Part shown: positions 8,724-16,630 of the stretch, in pieces
Layout of the letters: each line of letters begins with the position of its first letter
How positions within the stretch are numbered: position 1 is the first letter of the stretch
DNA from: DATFVA01 sp963745945
GTDB taxonomy: Bacteria > Bacteroidota > Ignavibacteria > Ignavibacteriales > Ignavibacteriaceae
Length of the DNA: 64,000 nt
Assembly (NCBI GenBank): GCA_963745945.1
Contig: CAVUZG010000004.1
Location: forward strand, 496,001 to 560,000
Reading direction: 5' to 3'
Position numbers and translations under genes: made by a program
The notes under the pieces: generated by a model
The model's input: only the letters and a program-made list of their open reading frames with translations
What the model was told of the DNA's origin: nothing
The model's database searches: none

Positions 8724-9752
8724 CTATTCAAATAAAGTATCGGTTTTACCGGGTTCAAATTTTACTTTACCGAATCTTTTATATGCAAGGGAAGTAACTT
8801 CCCTTCCCCGGGGTGTGCGTTGTATAAATCCCTGTTGAATTAAAAACGGTTCATAAACTTCTTCTATTGTTCCGGCATCTTCATTAACTGCAACTGCAAG
8901 TGTATTTAACCCAACCGGTCCGCCTTTATACTTTTCAATTATTGCCAGGATAATTTCCTTATCCATTTCATCAAGACCATATTCATCAACTTCCAGAGCT
9001 TTCAATGCTTTTTTAGCCACATCAACGTCAACAGTTTTTTTGTCTTCAAAGTCGGCAAAGTCCCTTGTTCTTCGAAGTAGCCTGTTAGCAATTCTTGGAG
9101 TACCTCTTGATCTTTTTGCAATTTCCAGAGCGGCATCTTTTTCGATTTTTAAATCGAGAATTTTTGCGGATCGCTGAACAATTGAGAGCAATGTTTCAGA
9201 TTCGTAATAATCCAATCTGAACTTAATTCCAAAACGATCACGCAATGGTGATGAAAGCATTCCGGCGCGAGTAGTTGCACCGACCAATGTATATTTAGGC
9301 AGACTAATTTGTACTGTCCTGGCATTTGGTCCTGAATCAATCATTATATCGAGTTTATAATCTTCCATTGCCGAATAAAGATATTCTTCAATTACCGGGC
9401 TTAACCGGTGTATTTCATCAATAAATAAAACTGATTTCTCTTCAAGGTTCGTAAGTATTCCGGCAAGATCACCGGGTTTTTCTAGTACAGGGCCTGAAGT
9501 TATTTTCAGTTTCACACCCATTTCATTTGCAATTATATGTGCAAGAGTTGTTTTGCCTAAACCGGGAGGTCCTGTTAATAGAACGTGATCGAGAGCTTCC
9601 CCACGTTTGCTTGCTGCTGAAATGAAAACATTGAGATTTTCAGTAATCTTTTTTTGTCCTTTGAAATCTGAAATTTTCTTTGGTCTGAGTGTTTGTTCTA
9701 TCTTAATTTCAGTTTCATTAATTTCAGGTTTCGTTGTTTCAGATTTTCTCAT
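8724..9752 (-). CDS. ruvB: Holliday junction branch-migration helicase RuvB
   Basis: This 342-residue AAA+ motor has Walker A GPPGLGKTT at residues 61-69, Walker B VLFIDEIHRL at 108-117, sensor 1 LVGATTRAGML, and the RuvB C-terminal winged helix ending IQRTPRGREVTSLAYKRFG. It drives branch migration with RuvA; ruvA and ruvC are not in the window. It lies 7 bp from the acyltransferase-like gene upstream and 15 bp from the M1 peptidase downstream, so it may be co-transcribed with them. The N-terminal 20 residues are a charged extension before the canonical LRPKKISDFKGQ. Identification is secure. Confidence 0.97.
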   Translation of the reverse strand: MRKSETTKPEINETEIKIEQTLRPKKISDFKGQKKITENLNVFISAASKRGEALDHVLLTGPPGLGKTTLAHIIANEMGVKLKITSGPVLEKPGDLAGILTNLEEKSVLFIDEIHRLSPVIEEYLYSAMEDYKLDIMIDSGPNARTVQISLPKYTLVGATTRAGMLSSPLRDRFGIKFRLDYYESETLLSIVQRSAKILDLKIEKDAALEIAKRSRGTPRIANRLLRRTRDFADFEDKKTVDVDVAKKALKALEVDEYGLDEMDKEIILAIIEKYKGGPVGLNTLAVAVNEDAGTIEEVYEPFLIQQGFIQRTPRGREVTSLAYKRFGKVKFEPGKTDTLFE

Positions 9753-9759
9753 TTTAAAT

Positions 9760-10860
9760 TTATTCAGTTACGAGCTGTTTGTTTTTAATTTTTAATTTAT
9801 GAATTGTTAAAACCATAAAAGACATTAATGTAATCATTCCCACTGCGCCGCCAACAGTTTTCCAGACACCAAAACTTTCACCGAACAATAAAATCAAACC
9901 TGGATTCCAGGCACTTCCATATAATATCATCAGGTGTACAATATAGATCAATAGAGTATTTCTTCCAATAAGAATAAGAAACCTCGGTATAGTATCAACC
10001 TTTAAAGAAATAAAAGAAACCACAGCATTTAATATTAATACAAAGCCAAGCCGCGTCATAGAGAGTAATGGACCGTCTGCCCATGCTTTAAAACCGGCTC
10101 CCGGGAAATTTTGCAATAAAGTATTTATTATTAACGCTAATCCAAACAGGATTCCTCCGGCAATTAAAATTCTTGTACTGAATTTTACAGATTTAAATAC
10201 CGTTGGATTTTTCGCAAGATAACTGCCAAGTACCCCGCCGGAGATTACATACCCCACCCAGGGGAATAGAGGAAAGTTAGATCCGGTGCCCTGATAAAAA
10301 TAACCTGCAATAGGAACGGGTAAGATATTTGTCCAGTTGATAGTTGCAAAAACAGGATGGAGTAAAAAGAAAATTACTGCACCTATTGAAAAAACAACGT
10401 AGTCACTTAAATTAAATTTCTCTGCCACATACGCGCAAATTATCAAAAAGAAAATTCCCATCCCGATACTTTGAAGAACATCTACAGCCATAAAAATCTG
10501 CCATTGTTCATGAGTGACCTGGGAGAAATCAACAATTGTTGCTGTGGGATAACGTAGAAGATAACCAAGTGCAACAAGTAGTATAACCCTTTTAAGTCCT
10601 TTTTTAACTCTCATATTACTTTCAAATGGTTCTTTTACGAGTCGGAATAAATATGTAAAAACTGTTCCTGCAGAAAACATAAAAATCGGAGCTGTCATTC
10701 CTCTCATAAAAAGCCATGTTGCATAAACCGGGAAGTCTGTACTTCTGTATGAATTTGCAAGGAATACATCTGTAGTGTGCCCCTGGACCATTTGTAGAAC
10801 AGCAAAAGCCCGCATCAGATCAATGAAAATGATACGATTCTTTTGAGAGCTATGTGTCAT
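9760..10860 (-). CDS. DUF1624 / HGSNAT-like multi-spanning membrane protein
   Basis: This 366-residue protein has roughly ten hydrophobic spans. The start IIFIDLMRAFAVLQMVQGHT matches the N-terminal block of DUF1624 and heparan-alpha-glucosaminide N-acetyltransferase-like proteins (R-D/a-h-fQ-GH pattern), and FPWVGYVISGG matches their 'fPWlgyvl.G' block. Members are thought to move acyl groups across the membrane to sugars, but the bacterial substrate is unknown. It ends 7 bp before ruvB. No glycan gene adjoins it. The family is likely; the activity is not established. Confidence 0.78.
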   Translation of the reverse strand: MTHSSQKNRIIFIDLMRAFAVLQMVQGHTTDVFLANSYRSTDFPVYATWLFMRGMTAPIFMFSAGTVFTYLFRLVKEPFESNMRVKKGLKRVILLVALGYLLRYPTATIVDFSQVTHEQWQIFMAVDVLQSIGMGIFFLIICAYVAEKFNLSDYVVFSIGAVIFFLLHPVFATINWTNILPVPIAGYFYQGTGSNFPLFPWVGYVISGGVLGSYLAKNPTVFKSVKFSTRILIAGGILFGLALIINTLLQNFPGAGFKAWADGPLLSMTRLGFVLILNAVVSFISLKVDTIPRFLILIGRNTLLIYIVHLMILYGSAWNPGLILLFGESFGVWKTVGGAVGMITLMSFMVLTIHKLKIKNKQLVTE

Positions 10861-10960
10861 TAATAATCCGGATAAAAACTGTTACTTAAGGGGGAAAGAT
10901 AAAGAAACGATGGCTAAAAATAAAAAGCATAAAAGTGTATTTTACTTGAGCTGAAAATAA

Positions 10961-10989
10961 AAATGCCCGTCAGATATTGACAGGCATTT
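10961..10989 (-). terminator. Rho-independent terminator of the heat-shock operon
   Basis: Arms AAATGCC-T-GTCA and TGAC-G-GGCATTT form a 12-bp stem with a 5-base loop on the minus strand, followed by TTTTATTTT. The one non-Watson-Crick position is G-U on the minus transcript but C-A on the plus, supporting minus-strand use. It lies 22 bp after the hsp20 stop. Confidence 0.8.
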
Positions 10990-11010
10990 TATCTTTAAAC
11001 ATCAGATTAA

Positions 11011-11412
11011 TTACTTAATATTAATTATACGCGGTTTTACACGTTCGTGTTTAGGAAGTATAACTAACAACTGACCATTTTCAAATTTTGCGGATACTTT
11101 GGTCTCATCAATAGAATCTGAAATCTTAAATTTTCTGAAGTAATGACCTGTCTCTTTTTCTTTCAGAATATATTTTCGATTTAATGTTTGCTGATAATTA
11201 ATTTCTCCGAAAATTAGCAATGACCCTTCTTCCATTCTCAGATTTACCTTATCTTTATCCACACCCGGCATATCTGCAACAAGAACGAAGTCATCCTTTG
11301 TTTCATATATATCAACCATAGGAGCATAACTGCATTCAGAGTTTACAATTTTTTCCCACGATTGTTTTTCCTGTTTAACTTCCACGTTTTCATTATTATG
11401 ATTATCGTTCAT
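11011..11412 (-). CDS. Small heat-shock protein, Hsp20/alpha-crystallin family (third gene of operon)
   Basis: This 133-residue protein has an alpha-crystallin domain covering about residues 27-125: APMVDIYETKDDFVLVADMP, GVDKDKVNLRMEEGSLLIFG, then FRKFKISDSIDETKVSAKFENGQL. The canonical GxLxxxLPK end of the domain appears as NGQLLVILPK. The C-terminal anchor is weak (RIINIK, an I-x-I-like end). It would hold unfolded proteins for refolding by DnaK, encoded 63 bp upstream in the same direction. The ribosome site is AGGAGT before ATG. A stable stem-loop lies between it and dnaK. It differs clearly from the first Hsp20 of the operon, so the two are not a recent duplication. Confidence 0.93.
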   Translation of the reverse strand: MNDNHNNENVEVKQEKQSWEKIVNSECSYAPMVDIYETKDDFVLVADMPGVDKDKVNLRMEEGSLLIFGEINYQQTLNRKYILKEKETGHYFRKFKISDSIDETKVSAKFENGQLLVILPKHERVKPRIINIK

Positions 11413-11448
11413 TTTATTACTCCTAGTTATTTATAAACTTTTTAGCCG

Positions 11449-11468
11449 ATGCAGTCCGAAGACTGCAT
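11449..11468 (-). promoter_or_regulatory. Intercistronic UUCG-loop hairpin between dnaK and hsp20
   Basis: A perfect 8-bp stem (ATGCAGTC / GACTGCAT) closes a TTCG loop on the minus strand, which in RNA is an extra-stable C(UUCG)G tetraloop. No T-run follows in the transcribed direction, so it is more likely a processing or stabilising element protecting the dnaK 3' end than a terminator. On the opposite strand it is followed by five Ts, but no plus-strand gene ends there. Confidence 0.55.
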
Positions 11469-11475
11469 TTTTAAA

Positions 11476-13422
11476 TTATTTTTTATCTTTATTTTTATCT
11501 TCTTCTTCATCAACAACTTCATAAGAGGCGTCCTGAACATTTTCTTTATTCTCCTCAGGATTTCCATCCGGATTTGATTGCTGCTGTTCACCACCAGGAG
11601 CTCCCTGCCCCTGCGGACCAGCCTGGCTGTATAATTGTGAAGCTATCTCATTCCAGACTTTACTTAAAGAATCTGTTGCCGATTTCATCTGCTCTGTATT
11701 ATTTGCGGATATCGCTTCTTCAACCTTTTTAATCTCAGCTTCAAGTCTTGTTTTATTATCTGCTGAAATTTTATCCTTCATCTCTTCAATTTGTTTCTTG
11801 GTTTGGAATACAAGACTATCAGCCTGATTTTTTACTTCGACAGCTTCTTTCTTTTTCTTATCTTCTGCAGCATGTTCTTTTGCATCGTTTTTCATTTTCT
11901 CTATTTCATCTTTATTTAATCCGCTGGAAGAAGTTATCCGGATGCTCTGTTCTTTACCCGAAGCTTTATCTTTAGCATTGACATGAAGAATTCCGTTAGC
12001 ATCAATATCAAATGTAACTTCAACCTGTGGAACGCCGCGGGGTGCCGGAGGGATTCCATCCAGATGAAATCTACCTAGCGAACGGCTATCTGCAGCCATT
12101 TGTCTTTCACCCTGCAAAACATTTATCTCAACTGAAGGTTGATTATCCGAAGCTGTTGAAAATATTTCACTCTTCTTGGTTGGAATTGTTGTATTGGCAT
12201 CAATAAGTCTTGTGAATACGCCACCGAGAGTTTCAATTCCGAGAGAAAGAGGTGTTACATCAAGAAGCAGAACATCCTTAACATCACCTGCAAGCACGCC
12301 ACCCTGAATTGCCGCACCAATTGCGACAACCTCATCCGGATTAACGCCTTTATGAGGTTCACGGTTAAATAATTGTTTAACAAGTTCCTGAACCATGGGA
12401 ATCCTTGTTGAACCGCCAACCAGGATTACCTCATTTATCTGATCCGGAGTTACACCGGCGTCTTTAATTGCTTTCTCACAAGGAGTTTTTGTTCTTTGAA
12501 CGAGATCATCAATCAATTGTTCAAATTTTGATCTTGAAAGATTAATATTAAGATGTTTTGGTCCGTCTTGAGTAGCCGTGATAAACGGAAGATTCACATC
12601 TGTGGATGAGGAGGAAGATAATTCAATCTTCGCTTTTTCTGCTGCTTCTTTTAATCTCTGCAATGCCATAGGATCTTTTCTTAAATCAATACTTTCCTGT
12701 TTCTTAAATTCATCAGCAAGAAAATCAATTATTCTTTGATCGAAATCATCACCGCCGAGGTGTCCATCACCATTGGTTGATTTCACTTCAAAAACACCTT
12801 CACCTAACTGAAGAATTGAGATATCAAAAGTTCCGCCTCCGAGATCATAAACGGCAACTGTATGATCAGATGTTGTTTTTTTATCCAATCCATAAGCCAA
12901 GGCAGCAGCAGTAGGTTCATTAATTATTCTTCTAACTTTCAAACCTGCAATTTCACCTGCATCTTTTGTTGCCTGGCGTTGTGAATCATTAAAGTACGCC
13001 GGAACTGTAATAACGGCTTCTGTAACTTCCTGTCCTAAATATTCTTCAGCAGTCTTTTTCATCTTCTGTAGGATCATTGCACTTATTTCCGGTGGAGAAT
13101 AAACTCTATCGCCTATCTTAACACGTGCTGTATCGTTATCCCCTGATATTACTTCATAGGGTACTTTACCTTTTTCATCGGTTACTTCATCTATCTTTCT
13201 TCCCATAAATCTTTTTATGGAGAATACTGTATGTTTCGGATTAGTTATTGCCTGCCTTTTTGCCGGTTGTCCCACTAATCTTTCACCGGATTTCGTAAAC
13301 GCAACAACAGACGGTGTAGTCCGTCCTCCTTCTGAATTCGGAATCACCACCGGATCATTACCTTCCATAACGGCAACGCAAGAATTTGTTGTACCTAAAT
13401 CAATTCCTATTATCTTACCCAT
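11476..13422 (-). CDS. dnaK: Molecular chaperone DnaK (Hsp70)
   Basis: This 648-residue protein has all Hsp70 landmarks: GIDLGTTNSCVAVMEG at the N-terminus, the phosphate loop VAVYDLGGGTFDISIL near residue 195, LVGGSTRIPMV near 340, the linker DVLLLDVTPLSLGIETLGG, a substrate-binding beta domain and a helical lid. The tail is acidic and ends EEEDKNKDKK rather than the more usual EEVDDKKK. It uses ATP to bind and release hydrophobic peptides with DnaJ and GrpE, which are not in the window. It sits between two hsp20 genes on the same strand, 77 bp after the first, with a good AAGGAAGGAG ribosome site. This forms a holdase-foldase operon. Confidence 0.98.
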   Translation of the reverse strand: MGKIIGIDLGTTNSCVAVMEGNDPVVIPNSEGGRTTPSVVAFTKSGERLVGQPAKRQAITNPKHTVFSIKRFMGRKIDEVTDEKGKVPYEVISGDNDTARVKIGDRVYSPPEISAMILQKMKKTAEEYLGQEVTEAVITVPAYFNDSQRQATKDAGEIAGLKVRRIINEPTAAALAYGLDKKTTSDHTVAVYDLGGGTFDISILQLGEGVFEVKSTNGDGHLGGDDFDQRIIDFLADEFKKQESIDLRKDPMALQRLKEAAEKAKIELSSSSSTDVNLPFITATQDGPKHLNINLSRSKFEQLIDDLVQRTKTPCEKAIKDAGVTPDQINEVILVGGSTRIPMVQELVKQLFNREPHKGVNPDEVVAIGAAIQGGVLAGDVKDVLLLDVTPLSLGIETLGGVFTRLIDANTTIPTKKSEIFSTASDNQPSVEINVLQGERQMAADSRSLGRFHLDGIPPAPRGVPQVEVTFDIDANGILHVNAKDKASGKEQSIRITSSSGLNKDEIEKMKNDAKEHAAEDKKKKEAVEVKNQADSLVFQTKKQIEEMKDKISADNKTRLEAEIKKVEEAISANNTEQMKSATDSLSKVWNEIASQLYSQAGPQGQGAPGGEQQQSNPDGNPEENKENVQDASYEVVDEEEDKNKDKK

Positions 13423-13499
13423 TCTAAAAACTCCTTCCTTTTAATGTATAATTTCCACAAGCAGCAGATTAAGCTGCATTAGTTTCTTCTTCAAATTTT

Positions 13500-13934
13500 T
13501 TATTTAATTTCAATGTTTCTTTCTTTTGCTTTTTTGATTTCCTGTTTCCCGATCACAATCTTTAATACACCTTCCTGAAATTGAGCATCAACGTTTTCCT
13601 GGTTAATATCATCAGGAAGTGAAAAACTCCGGGAGAAATTTCCAAATATTCTCTCGTTTCTGAAATATTGTATTTTATCCTTCTCTTCACTGGCTGATTT
13701 TTTCTCACCATTTATAGAAAGTATATTATCCTGTAGTGAAATCTTAATTTCATCTTTTCTCATTCCAGGTAATTCCGCTTCAACATAAATGTTTTCATCA
13801 TCAGCAAAAACATCTACTCTTGGACTAAATGCTAAACCCAGATCTACATTTGCAGGAAATTCTCCAAAAAATTTATGCAAACGATTGTTAAGATTATCCA
13901 GTTCTTTCAGGGGTTCAAATTTTACGAATGTCAT
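13500..13934 (-). CDS. Small heat-shock protein, Hsp20/alpha-crystallin family (first gene of operon)
   Basis: This 144-residue protein has an alpha-crystallin domain at about residues 38-135, with the blocks RVDVFADDENIYVEAELPGM, KDEIKISLQDNILSINGEKK, FSRSFSLPDDI and the EGVLKIVIGK strand. It ends ERNIEIK, an I-x-I anchor used for oligomerisation. It is the promoter-proximal gene of hsp20-dnaK-hsp20, with the ribosome site AAGGAGAT. Palindromic CTTG/CAAG sequences lie 85-120 bp upstream and may be operators. A standard CIRCE element for HrcA was looked for in the leader and is absent. Confidence 0.93.
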   Translation of the reverse strand: MTFVKFEPLKELDNLNNRLHKFFGEFPANVDLGLAFSPRVDVFADDENIYVEAELPGMRKDEIKISLQDNILSINGEKKSASEEKDKIQYFRNERIFGNFSRSFSLPDDINQENVDAQFQEGVLKIVIGKQEIKKAKERNIEIK

Positions 13935-13973
13935 TTTAGATATCTCCTTATTATTCTAATTTCTTTTCAATAT

Positions 13974-14002
13974 GCTATATGCTAGTTCAATCAATATGCC
14001 AA
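13974..14002 (-). promoter_or_regulatory. Candidate promoter of the hsp20-dnaK-hsp20 operon
   Basis: On the minus strand TTGGCA and TATAGC are separated by exactly 17 bp, about 40 bp before the first hsp20 ATG. This resembles a sigma-70-type promoter more than a TAnnTTTG type. AT-rich DNA gives such matches by chance, so confidence is low. Confidence 0.3.
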
Positions 14003-14054
14003 GTCTGATAAATCTTCTAACTTGTTTATTTATAACAAGTTAATTGAATACTTG
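14000..14054. promoter_or_regulatory. CTTG/CAAG palindrome cluster upstream of the heat-shock operon
   Basis: A perfect inverted repeat AACTTGTT-N7-AACAAGTT occupies 14019-14041. Its right CAAG pairs again with a CTTG at 14051-14054, so the series is CTTG-N11-CAAG-N11-CTTG, and another CAAG lies at 14000-14003. The two N11 spacings match, as expected for repeated binding of a dimeric regulator on one face. HspR HAIR boxes (CTTGAGT-N7-ACTCAAG) share the CTTG/CAAG ends but differ in spacing. The position just upstream of the operon promoter suggests heat-shock control; birA on the other strand is an alternative target. Confidence 0.45.
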
Positions 14055-14212
14055 ATCCTATTTAATATTTGTCTATCTGACACTTAGACTGTCTATATGT
14101 CCTACTGCAATTTAATATGGCAATAACTGCGTCAATTTTAATTTTTCTGGTTCCGGGTAAAAGAGTCTAAATATTTTTTTATTTTAGAAGTTCATTTTAT
14201 CAAAGGAAGTTG

Positions 14213-14986
14213 ATGTTCGATTTAGAGTTTTTTGATATTAAACTGGATACTGAAATTATAGGTAGAAATTTTATTTATGCTGAGGAAGTTGATTCCACCA
14301 ACAGTGTACTGTTAAATAAAACTGATGGTTTTGACAAAGATGGTTCTGTTATTTTATGTGAAAAACAGAATAAAGGTCGCGGAAGAAAAGATAGCACGTG
14401 GTATAGTACAAAAGAGTTAAATCTTACCTTTTCTATATTATTGAAAGACAGAGATTTTTCCGGTAGTAAAATTAATATGATTAATTTTGCAACCTCACTT
14501 GCAGCAGCAATGGCAATAGAAAATCTCTTCCAGCTTAAAATAGAACTAAAGTGGCCAAATGATGTAATAATAAACGGTAAAAAAGTTGCAGGAATATTGA
14601 TTGAATCGTCTTCTTCGGGTAAAAAAATAGAAAGAGTTGTCACTGGAATTGGAATAAATGTCAACCAGACTTCATTCCAGGGGACCTTTAAACTTCCTCC
14701 AACTTCAATAAAAACTGAGATCTCTCAGAATGCTGACAGAGAAGTATTGCTTGCAGAATTTTTAAATATTTTTGAAGAAATTCTGCAGTGGATAGAAGAT
14801 AAACCTTCAGAGATATTAAAAGACTGGAAAGCAAGGTGCAGAATGTTAGGTGAAAAAATTTCAGTTACAGAAGGTGATAAAGTAAGATATGGTATTTTTG
14901 ACGATCTTGATGAAGATGGATTTCTGATCTTAAAAAGCGGCAGGAAGTTAGAAAAAATATATTTTGGTGATGTTAGTATTGGTTAG
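14213..14986 (+). CDS. birA: Biotin--[acetyl-CoA-carboxylase] ligase BirA (no DNA-binding domain)
   Basis: This roughly 257-residue protein shows the biotin-protein ligase core: EEVDSTNSVL, the adenylate-binding GRGRKDSTWYS (normally GRGRxxxxW) and KWPNDVIINGKKVAGILIE with its catalytic lysine. The small C-terminal domain (GIFDDLDEDGFLILKSG) is present. There is no N-terminal helix-turn-helix, so it is a group I enzyme that biotinylates the AccB carrier without repressing biotin genes. A TTG lies one codon upstream of the chosen ATG, and the ribosome site AAGGAAG is close to both, so the start is uncertain by one codon. coaX follows 17 bp later. accD is nearby but on the other strand. Confidence 0.93.
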   Translation: MFDLEFFDIKLDTEIIGRNFIYAEEVDSTNSVLLNKTDGFDKDGSVILCEKQNKGRGRKDSTWYSTKELNLTFSILLKDRDFSGSKINMINFATSLAAAMAIENLFQLKIELKWPNDVIINGKKVAGILIESSSSGKKIERVVTGIGINVNQTSFQGTFKLPPTSIKTEISQNADREVLLAEFLNIFEEILQWIEDKPSEILKDWKARCRMLGEKISVTEGDKVRYGIFDDLDEDGFLILKSGRKLEKIYFGDVSIG

Positions 14987-15003
14987 TTTTATTTTCATTC
15001 CGG

Positions 15004-15753
15004 ATGATTCATATGCTGTTAACTTGTGATATTGGTAATTCTAAGATTAAAGCGGGTCTTTTTTCCGGGGATGAACTTATTGAAACGTTTTCTCTACCGG
15101 GCATAGAAGAGTTAACTTCTCTATATACAAAGTCGGAAATTTCCTTCACGGGAATATCAAGCGTAGTCCCCTACAAATTGCTTGAGTTAAAAAATTATCT
15201 CACCCAGAACTCTTTCCGCTACCACCATATTTCAACGAATTCAAAATTTAATCTTAAGATAATTTATAAAAATCCGGAAACGCTTGGCACAGATCGATTA
15301 TGTTCTGCAGAGGGTGCATTTTTTCTGAATGGTCCACTTAAAAAAGATGAAATTGTTCTTACTATAGATTTTGGAACAGCAACTACAATCAATGTGGTTC
15401 AATTTCCAGGGGAATTTATTGGAGGGATCATTGCACCGGGCATTGAACTTATGGGGAGTTCACTAAAAAATAATACCGCCCAGCTTCCGGAAGTTACGCC
15501 TGATGATTTTGAAGATATGATTGGAAATTCAACCAGGACTTCAATAGCCAGCGGGCTTTTGAATTCAACAGTTGGAATGATTGACAGGTTCATTAAATAT
15601 TTACGAGAAACAAAACAGTCAAAAGAGATTAAGATTTATTTAACCGGGGGTAATGCTGTAAAAATTATTCCTCATCTCAATTTTAATTTTACTTTTGAAA
15701 AAAATCTCATCCACTACGGGATAAAATCAATTATAAAAATAAATGGGGGTTAA
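15004..15753 (+). CDS. coaX: Type III pantothenate kinase CoaX
   Basis: This 249-residue ASKHA-fold kinase has the phosphate-1 motif CDIGNSKIKAGLF at the N-terminus, GTDRLC in the middle, the metal and pantothenate-binding TIDFGTATTINVV, GGIIAPGIELM, and the late LTGGNAV adenosine motif. It phosphorylates pantothenate in the first committed step of coenzyme A synthesis. The usual ATG at 15004 has a second in-frame ATG three codons on. It faces the disrupted panC, which makes pantothenate, with stops overlapping by 4 bp, so two steps of the same pathway sit tail to tail. Confidence 0.94.
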   Translation: MIHMLLTCDIGNSKIKAGLFSGDELIETFSLPGIEELTSLYTKSEISFTGISSVVPYKLLELKNYLTQNSFRYHHISTNSKFNLKIIYKNPETLGTDRLCSAEGAFFLNGPLKKDEIVLTIDFGTATTINVVQFPGEFIGGIIAPGIELMGSSLKNNTAQLPEVTPDDFEDMIGNSTRTSIASGLLNSTVGMIDRFIKYLRETKQSKEIKIYLTGGNAVKIIPHLNFNFTFEKNLIHYGIKSIIKINGG

Positions 15754-15947
15754 GCTTTAATGAGTATGTTATCTATCAAGCGGGTTTTACCAATTCCGCA
15801 GGCAATAAGTACGTAATATTTTTTGCCGTGGATTAAGTTTTTTGCCAAAGAGAAGTTAAGCGCATCTACGATGTTTACATAATCAATTCGGGAAGATGCA
15901 GCTCTGTTTAATATTTTTTTCATCCCGGTAGTAATTTTAGAAACATT
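15750..15947 (-). pseudogene. panC: C-terminal 65 codons of panC, cut off by an in-frame TAA
   Basis: Reading on in the same frame after the TAA at 15948-15950 gives 65 further codons, containing RIDYVNIVDA, KKYYVLIACGIGKTRLIDNI and ending LIKA then TAA. These match the conserved PanC C-terminus (IDYv.ivD..., gnTRLIDN). No shift is needed; only the one stop separates it. Together with the upstream part the gene has the normal PanC length of about 283 codons. Either one base is wrong in the sequence, or the gene is newly broken. The end overlaps coaX by 4 bp. Confidence 0.85.
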
Positions 15948-16574
15948 TTATTCTCCGTTTGAAATTAATTTACGTGCATACATCAGTGAATGACTCAGCA
16001 CCAAAGCATCTTTTCTTTCCTCCTCAGATAAGTAAACATTTCTTGAGCTTAATGCGAGTCCATCTTTTTCACGAACTATAGGAATAACTACAACTTTTGT
16101 ATCAAACTTTAAATCACCTGCCATTCTTTTGATAATAAAAGTCTGCTGTGCATCTTTCTGACCAAAAAAAGCCTGATCCGGTTTTACAATATTAAACAGA
16201 ATTGAGACTATAGTTGTTACACCCCGAAAGTGGGTTGGCCGTGACTCACCTTCCAGAATTGAGGTTATCTTTTCAACAGAAACATAAGTTTGAAATCCGG
16301 CGGGATAAATTTCAGCAGGTTCAGGGACAAATAAAAAATCGACTTTCTGGTTTTTTAAAAGTGCTTTATCCCTTTCCCGGTTCCGGGGATATTTATTAAA
16401 ATCTTCATTCGGACCAAACTGAGTGGGGTTAACAAATATGGAAACAATTGTTACATCAGAAGTTTTTTGGGATCGGGAGATAAGTTTAAGGTGGCCATCG
16501 TGAAGGAAACCCATTGTCGGGACAAATCCGATTACTTTGCCTTCAAGATGCAACATCTTAGAGATTTGCTGCAT
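15948..16574 (-). CDS. panC: Pantothenate synthetase PanC, N-terminal and central part (interrupted gene)
   Basis: These 208 residues include the ATP-binding VIGFVPTMGFLHDGHL (family: G.VPTMG.LH.GHL), SIFVNPTQFGPNEDFNKYPR, FFGQKDAQQ and LALSSRNVYLS, all diagnostic of PanC, which joins pantoate and beta-alanine. Translation stops early, before the conserved C-terminus that continues in frame down to 15750. The first ATG at 16574 also seems late: nine in-frame upstream codons (KVVKSVKQ, like the normal N-terminus) start at an ATC at 16601 just after a GAGGT ribosome site. So both start and stop deviate by single bases. It follows accD directly. As written, the protein would lack its last quarter. 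Confidence 0.88.
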   Translation of the reverse strand: MQQISKMLHLEGKVIGFVPTMGFLHDGHLKLISRSQKTSDVTIVSIFVNPTQFGPNEDFNKYPRNRERDKALLKNQKVDFLFVPEPAEIYPAGFQTYVSVEKITSILEGESRPTHFRGVTTIVSILFNIVKPDQAFFGQKDAQQTFIIKRMAGDLKFDTKVVVIPIVREKDGLALSSRNVYLSEEERKDALVLSHSLMYARKLISNGE

Positions 16575-16630
16575 CTGCTTAACACTTTTAACTACTTTGA
16601 TCTTTACCTCAGCTCAGTAATGTTAAAACG

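Noticed and set aside
13423..13499. GCAGC...GCTGC hairpin between hsp20 and dnaK
   Set aside because: Only five paired bases with no T-run; too weak to call.
13935..14209. CIRCE (HrcA) operator before the heat-shock operon
   Set aside because: No TTAGCACTC-N9-GAGTGCTAA-like sequence; the palindromes present are of CTTG/CAAG type.
15948..15950. Read-through or recoding of the panC TAA
   Set aside because: No downstream structure or UGA/SECIS-type context; TAA is not known to be recoded in this group, and single-base error is simpler.
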